This document shows positions 1 through 5,572 of a DNA stretch of 7,740 bases, in pieces; the first letter of the stretch is position 1, and each line of letters opens with the position of its first letter. Where the stretch lies: the NCBI GenBank assembly GCA_009777005.1, contig WRMT01000143.1, forward strand, positions 1-7,740. Reading direction: 5' to 3'. The stretch is from Methanobrevibacter sp. Its GTDB lineage: Archaea > Methanobacteriota > Methanobacteria > Methanobacteriales > Methanobacteriaceae. The notes below the pieces were generated by a model that was given only the letters and a program-made list of their open reading frames with translations, made no database searches and had not been told where the DNA came from. The translations under genes and the position numbers were made by a program.

Positions 1-200
1 AATTTATAATTTATATTTTTTTTTTTTTAATTTATAATTTTTAACTTTTTTTTTTTTTTTTTATAGTAATGAAAATCAATTAATTTTATGGTATTTATTT
101 AAATAACTATAAATTTAATTATTATAAATAATTTTAAAAATCTTTTAAATTAAATTTTCATGATTTATAAGATTATTATTAAAAAATATTTTTTTTATAG
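1..200. other. A+T-rich spacer with poly-T tracts
   Basis: This stretch is almost entirely A and T, with T runs near 17-28 and 50-62, and has no credible reading frame or RNA gene. Poly-T on the + strand could stop archaeal transcription arriving from the left, because archaeal RNA polymerase terminates at oligo-T. No neighbouring gene is visible to the left, so this is only a possibility. Confidence 0.6.
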
Positions 201-540
201 ACTTTAAAAAGGTACATTATTATGTCTGAAAGTGATTTTGTGCTTTGTCTAAAATGTTGCTGATATTTTTTTCATTATCTTTGGGTATTACTTTTTTTTT
301 TTTTACAATGAAAATGTTTGTTTGGGTGTTTTTAAAGGAAAATTTTTTGTAATTTGTAATGGGTGTGAATAGTGATTTTTGTGTTTGATTTAAAAGAGTG
401 TGGAGTGGTGTAGTGTTGTTTTAGTTGTGGTTGTCTATTGTTTTTTTGGAAAATTTTTTGATAAAGTGTGATTTTTTAGTAATCTGGGATTCATGAGAGT
501 GAAGTAGATATTGGTATTTGTTTGGGGTTTTTTCAAGTTT
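201..540. other. T/G-skewed, C-poor stretch with degenerate repeats and no gene
   Basis: From about 210 to 530 the + strand is dominated by T and G and nearly lacks C, unlike the A/T-balanced flanks. GGAAAATTTTTTG occurs exactly at 337-349 and 448-460. The segments beginning near 225 and 363 resemble each other (TGAA-AGTGATTTT-GTG followed by T-rich sequence and AAAA). A 13-codon frame starts at ATG 222 and ends at 263, too short to call. I see no protein-coding signal on either strand. Decayed repetitive coding sequence or diverged mobile-element flank are both possible. Confidence 0.45.
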
Positions 541-566
541 AAAACGTTTTATAAAAGGTTAAATAG

Positions 567-618
567 TAAAAGAGAGGATTTAATTTATATGATAGCTTTA
601 AACAAATCCTCTCTTTTA
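567..618. repeat. 15-bp perfect inverted repeat around the transposase start codon
   Basis: The arms 567-581 and 604-618 are perfect reverse complements (TAAAAGAGAGGATTT and AAATCCTCTCTTTTA) with a 22-nt loop. The loop contains the ATG at 589. The left arm carries the only Shine-Dalgarno-like bases (GAGAGG, 572-577) and the right arm is coding sequence for residues 6-10. In RNA this stem would hide the ribosome binding site. Some transposons use such hairpins to stop read-through transcripts from being translated; that role here is inference. Confidence 0.75.
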
Positions 619-1076
619 ATTGATTGTGATGATTTACCATTTAAATTTTTCTTTGATAGTGAAACTAATACTTTATATTTGAACGAAGATATATCTCCAA
701 ATTTAGTTTTTTTGCTAAATTATCCTATGAAAAAGAAATATAAACTAGTTTATCTTAAATCAATTGAAAAATGTTCTATTTGTGATTCAGATTTAAATAG
801 AAACAGTACCAATGAGTTTTTATTAAATAAAGATATGGTAATTAGAAAACAGAAGTATGTTTGCAAAAACAAAAAATGCAATAAACATAGTTAAGTCTGT
901 TTAAAAAAGTTCATTGACAAACATTTTAACCATTCAAAGGAAATAAGAGAATTTAAATTAAATATTAGCTTAATAGCTATTTATTTCATGAAAAAAAGTC
1001 AGATCTCATTGAATTAATTACCGGTATTATTCAAAATAGTTATCCACAATTTTCAGCTATATTTAGCTATAGTTAA
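589..1076 (+). pseudogene. Transposase N-terminal remnant, possibly ISM1-like (ISNCY)
   Basis: The protein begins MIALNKSSLLID at ATG 589. The frame is open upstream to TTG 511, but that part lies in the T/G-skewed spacer and is unlikely to be coding. At about residues 62-94 it has a zinc-finger pattern, CSIC, 26 residues, then C-x4-C-x2-H, as in the N-terminal DNA-binding part of several transposase families. It then decays. TAA at 892 interrupts the frame, the same frame continues as VCLKKFIDKHFNHSKEIREF, and near 988-992 the sense moves to another frame (EKKSDLIELITGI) that ends at TAA 1074. No catalytic domain remains. The style recalls the ISM1 transposases of Methanobrevibacter, but this is from memory; ISL3-type is an alternative. 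It is almost certainly non-functional. Confidence 0.6.
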
Positions 1077-1087
1077 ATAGCTATTTA
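1074..1087. repeat. 14-bp palindrome at the end of the transposase remnant
   Basis: TAAATAGCTATTTA is a perfect palindrome. The 14 bases AATAGCTATTTATT occur both at 972-985, inside the remnant, and at 1076-1089, just after it. This short direct repeat could mark a deletion or insertion junction, or be chance in A+T-rich DNA. Confidence 0.4.
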
Positions 1088-1101
1088 TTAAAAACTTTAA
1101 C

Positions 1102-1166
1102 TTATATACATAATTATTACAAAATATAGAATAACGTTCTAAAATAAATGCACTATACAATATCAG
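1102..1166 (+). promoter_or_regulatory. Promoter region of zinc-ribbon/LRR copy 1
   Basis: Two TATA candidates lie here. TTATATAC at 1102-1109 is the more canonical by itself. TTCTAAAATAAA at 1137-1148 is supported by comparison: it aligns with TTATAAAATAAA ahead of copy 3, and in both cases TACAATATCAG follows at nearly the same distance (here 1156-1166). If the second box is used, transcription would start near 1166, giving a leader of about 20 nt. Confidence 0.5.
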
Positions 1167-1187
1167 AAGAGAATGAGGAGTTTTTTC

Positions 1188-1967
1188 ATGGATAAAAAAA
1201 ATGAAAATATGGAAAAATCTCAAAACACAGAGCCTATAGGAGAAAATGCTTATACTCAAGATGAGAGAGATTTTCAATTGAACAAAATTAGTTGTCCTTC
1301 ATGTGGTGGGGTTGTGGACATTACCGAAGATCAAGATTTAGCAATTTGTCCATTTTGCCGTCACCAATTATCAGTTGTTAAAGAAAGCCTGGATTTTACT
1401 ATTGATAAAGGGGTTTTGATGAAATATAATGGTGAAAGTCGTGAAGTTGAAGTTCCTTCTGGTGTAAGAGCTATAAGTAATACAGCTTTTTTTTCACAAA
1501 ACACTTTAAGGAAAATTGTTTTGCCTGAGGGATTAAATGAACTGCAAGGGGGTTTTTACGGTTGTAGTAATCTGGAGACAGTAATCTTACCAGACAGTAT
1601 AGAAAATTTCCCACCAAGTACTTTTCATGGTTGTATCAGTTTAAAATCGGTAGTGCTACCTAAAAACTTAAAAAATTTAGGGATGAACGCTTTTTATGAT
1701 TGTTTAAAGCTCACTTCCATAGAAATACCTCCAATGGTAGAATCGGTAGAAACAGGAATTTTCATGAATTGTGAAAGTCTGGAAACGATTTTTTGCTATG
1801 AAAATACAGAATTTGGGAAAGACTATAATTTTATCGGATGCGATAGTTTAGTCTCAATAAATGTTTTGGATAGTAAAACTAGGGAAACAGTTTCAACAAA
1901 AAGAATTGTACAAGCTGAGTTCGGAAATTTTAAAATTATAGAAGAGGGTAGCGATACTGTAGAATAG
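1188..1967 (+). CDS. Zinc-ribbon, BspA-type leucine-rich repeat protein, copy 1
   Basis: The protein has 259 residues. ATG 1188 is chosen because GAGGAG at 1175-1180 lies 7 nt upstream; the in-frame ATG at 1173 overlaps that site. Residues 1-30 are a charged leader containing EPIGEN. A zinc ribbon follows, with Cys 36, 39, 54 and 57 (CPSC and CPFC). Then comes a cap (DFTIDKGVL, KYNG, VEVPSGVRAI) and about six LRR_5 repeats of 22-23 residues up to about residue 228, each with the form GCxxLxxVxLPxxL. There is no signal peptide, membrane helix or wall anchor, so it should be cytosolic, unlike secreted BspA-like adhesins. A role in protein or nucleic-acid binding is likely for the architecture, but no function is known. 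It is the first of three tandem paralogues and has its own promoter. Confidence 0.88.
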   Translation: MDKKNENMEKSQNTEPIGENAYTQDERDFQLNKISCPSCGGVVDITEDQDLAICPFCRHQLSVVKESLDFTIDKGVLMKYNGESREVEVPSGVRAISNTAFFSQNTLRKIVLPEGLNELQGGFYGCSNLETVILPDSIENFPPSTFHGCISLKSVVLPKNLKNLGMNAFYDCLKLTSIEIPPMVESVETGIFMNCESLETIFCYENTEFGKDYNFIGCDSLVSINVLDSKTRETVSTKRIVQAEFGNFKIIEEGSDTVE

Positions 1968-1979
1968 GATAGTAATGCT

Positions 1980-2077
1980 GTAGAAGATGGTGACAATGTT
2001 GCAAAAGATGTTCACATAATGACCACGTTTGCAGAAATACTTACTAGTAGAAGATGGTGACAATGTTGCAAAAGATG
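1980..2077 (+). repeat. Pair of 31-bp direct repeats after copy 1
   Basis: The same 31 bases occur at 1980-2010 and 2047-2077, starting GTAGAAGATGGTGACAATG. The first copy is in frame with the LRR gene beyond its TAG stop and would encode VEDGDNVAKD; the second is shifted by one base. The end of copy 3 (GTAGAAGATG...AATGAT) is a related version. This looks like a decayed acidic C-terminal tail repeat. Confidence 0.75.
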
Positions 2078-2142
2078 GTCGGCAACACTGAAAAATCTTT
2101 TAAGTTATGTAAATTTTTTAAAAGAGGATGAGGAGTTTAATT

Positions 2143-2229
2143 ATGTGTAAAAAAAATAAAAGTTTAAAAAAGTTTCAAAACAAAGAACCAATAGGAAAAA
2201 ATACAATACTCATGAGAAGGAGGTTTTAG
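2143..2229 (+). pseudogene. Detached frameshifted leader of LRR copy 2
   Basis: ATG 2143 follows GATGAGGAG (2127-2135) and opens a 28-codon frame, MCKKNKSLKKFQNKEPIGKN and eight more residues, ending in TAG 2227-2229. Its first 20 residues align with the leaders of copies 1 and 3. After that the frame is lost: against copy 1 this stretch is two bases shorter (88 instead of 90 between ATG and the matching TTG), one base missing near 2203 and one near 2229. The stop lies one base before the TTG of the main reading frame, so translation of the two could be coupled. Alternatively it is simply the dead start of the gene. Confidence 0.65.
2218..2224 (+). promoter_or_regulatory. Strong ribosome binding site that sets the start of LRR copy 2
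   Basis: AGGAGGT is close to a perfect complement of the 3' end of archaeal 16S rRNA and lies 6 nt before TTG 2231. The same place in copy 1 reads GAGAGAG and in copy 3 has no such match. This supports TTG 2231 as a working start after loss of the original frame. Confidence 0.65.
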
Positions 2230-2230
2230 A

Positions 2231-2890
2231 TTGAATGAAGTTACTTGTCCTTCCTGCAGTGGTATTGTGGAAGTTAGTGAAGATCAAGTTTTAGTAAATT
2301 GTCCATTTTGTCGTAACCAATTTTCAGTTATTAAAGAAAGTCTGGATTTTACTATTGATAATGGGGTTTTGATAAAATATAATGGAGAAGATAGTGAAGT
2401 TGAAGTTCCTTCTGGTGTAAGAGCTATTGGTGTTACAGCTTTTCTAGATAAAAACACTCTAAGGAAGATTGTTTTGCCTGAGGGATTAAATGAACTACAG
2501 AGTGGTTTTATGCGCTGTAGTAATTTAGAGACAGTAATCTTGCCAGATAGCTTAGAGAGTATTCCAGAAATGGCTTTTCAAGGTTGTATCAGTTTAAAAT
2601 CGTTAGTGTTGCCTAAAAACTTAAAAAATTTAGGTGATATGGCTTTTTATGATTGTAAAAAATTAAGTTCTATAGAGATACCTCCGATGGTAGAATCAAT
2701 AGATTGTGCTGTTTTCTTTGGTTGTGAAAATTTGGAAACGATTTCTTACTATAAGGCTACAAAATTTACAGGAGAACATTTTCAAGGTTGTGGTAGCCTT
2801 AGTTCAGTAAATGTTTTGGATAGTAAAACTGGGGAAATAGTTTCACAAAAAAGAATTGAAGAAGATGAATTCGGTATTCGAGGGTTGTAG
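2231..2890 (+). CDS. Zinc-ribbon, BspA-type leucine-rich repeat protein, copy 2, leaderless
   Basis: The protein has 219 residues and starts at TTG, immediately before the zinc ribbon (Cys 6, 9, 24 and 27). The cap (DFTIDNGVL, KYNGEDSEVEVPSGVRAI) and six LRR_5 repeats follow, as in the other copies. The body is intact with no internal stop, which argues for continued selection or very recent damage. It lacks the 30-residue leader, now cut off in another frame at 2143-2229. The C-terminus is also shorter, ending EFGIRGL where copies 1 and 3 continue with an acidic tail. It lacks the promoter shared by copies 1 and 3, so it may depend on read-through from copy 1. No function can be assigned. 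Confidence 0.82.
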   Translation: MNEVTCPSCSGIVEVSEDQVLVNCPFCRNQFSVIKESLDFTIDNGVLIKYNGEDSEVEVPSGVRAIGVTAFLDKNTLRKIVLPEGLNELQSGFMRCSNLETVILPDSLESIPEMAFQGCISLKSLVLPKNLKNLGDMAFYDCKKLSSIEIPPMVESIDCAVFFGCENLETISYYKATKFTGEHFQGCGSLSSVNVLDSKTGEIVSQKRIEEDEFGIRGL

Positions 2891-2978
2891 ATGAGTAGGG
2901 TATTTAAAAGTGTAGATGATGTGTTTGGTCTTTTGAAGATTTTTGTTGATGAGTAGGGTATTTAAGAGTGTAGATGAT
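2890..2978 (+). repeat. Pair of 31-bp direct repeats after copy 2
   Basis: Positions 2890-2920 and 2948-2978 match at 30 of 31 bases (GATGAGTAGGGTATTTAA, then A or G, and so on), with a 58-base period. The first copy begins on the last base of the copy 2 stop codon. The second ends just before the TATA box of copy 3. A 21-codon frame (ATG 2891 to TAG 2954-2956) spans most of it but has no ribosome binding site. It occupies the same position as the 31-bp repeats after copy 1, but with different sequence. Confidence 0.75.
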
Positions 2979-2980
2979 TA

Positions 2981-3011
2981 TTATAAAATAAAAGTATCCT
3001 TACAATATCAG
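2981..3011 (+). promoter_or_regulatory. Promoter of zinc-ribbon/LRR copy 3
   Basis: A TATA box, TTATAAAATAAA (2981-2992), is followed by TACAATATCAG (3001-3011). Both elements recur ahead of copy 1 with nearly the same spacing. A transcription start near 3010 is expected about 25 nt after the TATA centre, which would put it at the end of the conserved TACAATATCAG and leave a leader of about 20 nt before ATG 3030. Confidence 0.6.
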
Positions 3012-3029
3012 TGAATGAGGAGTTTTATC

Positions 3030-3806
3030 ATGAATAAAGAAAATGAAAGTATGGGAAAGTCTCAAAAAGAGGAACCTATAGGAGAAAATCCATTTGCTTC
3101 TGACAATAGAGTTTTTCGATTAAAGAAAATAAGTTGTCCTTCCTGTGGTGGTGCTGTGGAGATTAACAAAGGTGAAGAATTAGCTACTTGTCCATTTTGC
3201 CGTAATCAGTTTTCAATAGCTAAAGAAAACCCAGATTTTACTATTGATAGGGAGGTTTTGGTAAAGTATAATGGTAATAATAGTGAAGTTGAAGTTCCTT
3301 CTGGTGTTCGAGCTATTGCTATATCAGCTTTTCAAAATCAAAGCACTTTAAAGAAGATTGTTTTGCCTGAAGGAGTAAGTGAACTGCAGGGGAATAATTT
3401 TCAAGGTTGCAGTAATTTAGAGACAGTAATCTTGCCAGACAGCTTAGAGAATATTCCACAAATGATTTTTACAGGTTGTGTTAGTTTAAAATCAATAGAC
3501 TTGCCTAAAAACTTAAAAAATATAGGTGCTGGAGCCTTTAGTGATTGTAAAAATCTTACTTCAATAGAAATACCTCCGATGGTAGAATCAGTAGATATTA
3601 ATGCTGTTTTTTTTGGATGTGAAAGTCTGGAAACGATTTTTTCCTATGAGAATACAAGATTTAAGCGAGGTTATATCCAAGGTTGTGATAGCCTTAGTTC
3701 AATAAATGTTTTGGATAGTAAAACTGGGGAAATGGTATCCAAAAAAAGAGTTGTACTAGAGGAGTTTACATCTTATAAAATTGTAGAAGATGTTGCCAAT
3801 GATTAG
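3030..3806 (+). CDS. Zinc-ribbon, BspA-type leucine-rich repeat protein, copy 3
   Basis: The protein has 258 residues. ATG 3030 is preceded by GAGGAG (3017-3022) at 7 nt, the same arrangement as copy 1. It has the leader (MNKENESMGKSQ, EPIGEN), the zinc ribbon with Cys 36, 39, 54 and 57, the cap (KYNGNNSEVEVPSGVRAI) and six LRR_5 repeats, then NVLDSKTGE and a short acidic tail (KIVEDVAND). Its length and domain order match copy 1 nearly residue for residue, so this full-length form is probably ancestral. It shows no export signal. It is the last gene of the tandem array and faces the ATPase gene on the other strand. Confidence 0.88.
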   Translation: MNKENESMGKSQKEEPIGENPFASDNRVFRLKKISCPSCGGAVEINKGEELATCPFCRNQFSIAKENPDFTIDREVLVKYNGNNSEVEVPSGVRAIAISAFQNQSTLKKIVLPEGVSELQGNNFQGCSNLETVILPDSLENIPQMIFTGCVSLKSIDLPKNLKNIGAGAFSDCKNLTSIEIPPMVESVDINAVFFGCESLETIFSYENTRFKRGYIQGCDSLSSINVLDSKTGEMVSKKRVVLEEFTSYKIVEDVAND

Positions 3807-3867
3807 GGAGAGGGGTAATAGATTAAAATTTAAATTTCATAATATTCTGTTATTTTTAAAAAACGCG

Positions 3868-4015
3868 ATGGAAACAATGAAAAACATTAATTGTCCTTCA
3901 TTGAAACTTTAATATTCCAAAAATTAGCTATAACTTTTAAATTTCTTCATTGAGAAATTATAAACTTATTACTCAAGGAAAATATCATTGTTTAAGTAAC
4001 AAAAATTGTGAATAA
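3868..4015 (+). pseudogene. Possible decayed zinc-finger (transposase-like) ORF
   Basis: A frame from ATG 3868 reads METMKNINCPS and stops at 3910. In the neighbouring frame the sense seems to continue (NFNIPKISYNF, stop, ISSLRNYKLITQGKYHC, LSNKNC) to TAA 4013. Joined, this gives CPS(C), about 28 residues, then C-x5-C, similar to the finger in the transposase remnant at 589-1076. At least one frameshift and two stops are needed, so this is a weak call. Confidence 0.3.
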
Positions 4016-4258
4016 TGTCTATTGGTCTTATTTTAAATTAAATCATCATGAAACTCATCAATTTTTCTATTACTCTTTCAATTCCCTATCTGAATTGAAA
4101 TTTCCCATACTTGTGAAAAGTTCACCACTAAGAAACTGACTTAATGAATATTGTAAAATATGCTGTTAATGTTTTTATGGGTGAGTAAAAGATTAAATTT
4201 TTCATTAATTTAAATATTAAGGTTCACTGTAAGATAACTTCAATAAAACATGTGAATG
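4016..4258. other. Intergenic stretch between convergent genes
   Basis: No gene is supported here. A frame of about 40 codons (containing NVYWSYFKL) runs to a stop near 4138 but has no start or ribosome binding site. It could be further debris from the decayed ORF before it. Confidence 0.4.
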
Positions 4259-4293
4259 TTGTTAAAAATAATGATTTTAAATATTTTTAACAA
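4259..4293. terminator. Hairpin between convergent LRR and ATPase genes
   Basis: The arms 4259-4270 (TTGTTAAAAATA) and 4282-4293 are perfect reverse complements over 12 bp, with an 11-nt loop. The stem lies about 40 bases beyond the ATPase stop and 450 beyond LRR copy 3. A T5 run is present in either orientation. It may help end transcription from both sides, although archaea depend more on oligo-T than on stems. Confidence 0.45.
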
Positions 4294-4318
4294 TTATATC
4301 TTAAATATCTAACCACTT

Positions 4319-4325
4319 AAAAAAA
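4319..4325 (-). terminator. Oligo-T terminator of the ATPase gene
   Basis: Seven A residues on the + strand give T7 on the - strand, six bases after the ATPase stop codon. This is a typical archaeal termination signal. Confidence 0.55.
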
Positions 4326-4330
4326 TTTAA

Positions 4331-5047
4331 TTAAGAGCTGTTTTTTAAAGATAAACTTAAAAGATATAAAGGGTACATTACATTCAAAAAATTATAATTC
4401 CCCATACCATCAGTTTCTAGAATATTTAACTCCCTAGCTTTTTTTAAAAAATCTGGGAAAACCTTAATTTCTTCTTCATTCAAGTAAGCATCTTGAAAAT
4501 CTTTTTTTCTAAAGTTCATAGCTGGATTTTTTCCCATTTTCTCCAAGATAGACTTATATTTAGGACTAATAATAGATTTATCCATAATAGGGGCGAAAAA
4601 TTTTTTACCTATTCTCAGTCCAGCTTCCATAACTCCCTTATGCACATCAGTTTCATCAATTAAATTGTCTTGATCTTCCCAAAAAACAGAATCTCCAATT
4701 TCCTGCATTAATGTAGGCTGTCCACTAGAAAATACTACCATTGTTTCTAAGGCATCTTTATTTATTTTCATCTTAACACTATGAAAAGTATCAGTGAAAA
4801 AATCTGAAACTTCTTTTTTATCTAAGGGTTCAACTTCATAGTGTCTAAAGATTCGATTGAATGAAGGGTTGTGATTAAATAATGAATTTAACTTTTCAGG
4901 GTAACCTACTAGCATCACACCTATAGGAGATTTGCCTCTAAATTCTGTAGCCATAGTATCAGCAAAACTTTTATACCAGTTAGCAAACTCAGGGGTTTTG
5001 CTTAAGCCATTAATATCATCGATTATAATAAAAATACCATTTATCAT
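4331..5047 (-). CDS. ORC/STAND-like ATPase, C-terminal fragment with Walker B
   Basis: The frame holds the second part of the ATPase. Walker B is GIFIIIDDING, followed by SKTPEFANWYKSF. A sensor-1-like strand (IGVMLVGYPEK) follows, then EVEPLDKKEVSDFF and the GxP-containing segment SSGQPTLMQEIGD typical of ORC/Cdc6 and STAND NTPases. The C-terminal 80 residues (SPKYKSILEKMG to the end, including FRKKDFQDAYLN and FLKKARELNIL) look like a winged-helix DNA-binding domain. If made alone it would start at ATG 5047 (MINGIF), but no good ribosome binding site precedes that codon, so it is unlikely to be a separate gene. Without Walker A it could not hydrolyse ATP. Confidence 0.7.
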   Translation of the reverse strand: MINGIFIIIDDINGLSKTPEFANWYKSFADTMATEFRGKSPIGVMLVGYPEKLNSLFNHNPSFNRIFRHYEVEPLDKKEVSDFFTDTFHSVKMKINKDALETMVVFSSGQPTLMQEIGDSVFWEDQDNLIDETDVHKGVMEAGLRIGKKFFAPIMDKSIISPKYKSILEKMGKNPAMNFRKKDFQDAYLNEEEIKVFPDFLKKARELNILETDGMGNYNFLNVMYPLYLLSLSLKNSS

Positions 5048-5519
5048 TAAAATTATGTATTAAGTCAGTTAAAACTAAAGGGAATGTGTTTTTAATTGAT
5101 TTTAAATATTCTTTATTTTTAGGCTTAAATTTAATGGTTGTTCCCATAAGTCCTACTTTTTCTATATTATCTCCGAAAAAATCTAAGATTTTTTGTGACC
5201 ATGTTTCAGATTCAATTTCATTTAGTAACCGTTCTATGATTTCTTCAATTAAAGAGTTAACATCATGAAATCCATCGTTAAATATATGCACACCAATCAT
5301 TTTGTATTTACGTTTAACAAGATCATTGATATATGTTGCTAAAGAAGTTTTACCCATTCCTCTTTTGCCAGTTATAAAAAAATGTTGGGCTTCTCCTTTA
5401 TTAATTTTCAGCAAATACCTGTTGATATTTTCAATAATATCTACTCTGCCCTTGAATTTTTCAGGGTTCACAGGATATCCTGGTTGAAATGGAGTTTCTT
5501 TTTCATTTTTTAAATTCAT
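5016..5519 (-). CDS. ORC/STAND-like ATPase, N-terminal fragment with Walker A
   Basis: This frame starts at ATG 5519 (MNLKNEKETPFQPGYPVNP), with GAGG six bases upstream; a longer frame from 5552 lacks such a site. FKGRVDIIENINRYL is the F-x-GR box ahead of the P-loop seen in ORC/Cdc6 and STAND ATPases. Walker A is ITGKRGMGKTS at about residues 48-58. Later come LIEEIIERLLNEI and LTDLIHNFND. The frame then runs into nonsense (KWYFYYNR) and stops at 5016-5018, just where Walker B should follow. The real product, if any, would end with this tail and would be catalytically incomplete. Confidence 0.7.
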   Translation of the reverse strand: MNLKNEKETPFQPGYPVNPEKFKGRVDIIENINRYLLKINKGEAQHFFITGKRGMGKTSLATYINDLVKRKYKMIGVHIFNDGFHDVNSLIEEIIERLLNEIESETWSQKILDFFGDNIEKVGLMGTTIKFKPKNKEYLKSIKNTFPLVLTDLIHNFNDKWYFYYNR

Positions 5520-5572
5520 GGTAATCCTCAACAAATTTATAATAATGAACAATCTTTTAATTTATTTTTAAC

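Larger units (their letters stand above)
4331..5519 (-). pseudogene. AAA+ ATPase with winged helix, frameshifted between Walker A and B
   Basis: The two fragments overlap by 32 bases and together make one gene of about 395 residues. One surplus base in the A-run read from the - strand (TTT at 5040-5042 on +) explains the break: with two A's the reading would be NFNDNGIFIIIDDING, a smooth join. Everything else on both sides is open and well conserved in form, so the lesion is recent, a sequencing error at a homopolymer, or tolerated. The family (archaeal ATPases with an ORC-like core and winged helix) is frequent in methanogens and often of unknown role. It is not a convincing replication initiator. 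The gene stands alone and converges on the LRR array. Confidence 0.75.

Noticed and set aside
511..588. N-terminal extension of the transposase remnant from TTG 511
   Set aside because: It translates T/G-skewed spacer into a Phe/Lys-rich string (MVFVWGFFKFK), has no ribosome binding site, and the likely start is ATG 589.
1053..1277. Open frame of 74 codons on the - strand
   Set aside because: It runs antisense through the promoter and start of LRR copy 1, has a hydrophobic composition typical of reversed A+T-rich DNA, and has no ribosome binding site.
1188..3806. Secreted BspA-like adhesins
   Set aside because: None of the three proteins has a signal peptide, membrane anchor or cell-wall domain, and an N-terminal zinc ribbon is typical of cytosolic proteins.
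5016..5047. Programmed ribosomal frameshift in the ATPase
   Set aside because: There is no slippery heptamer or clear stimulatory structure, and the needed change is a simple one-base indel, so mutation or sequencing error is more likely.
5086..5487. Two + strand open frames of about 60 codons
   Set aside because: Both are antisense to the ATPase coding sequence, which has clear motifs on the - strand.
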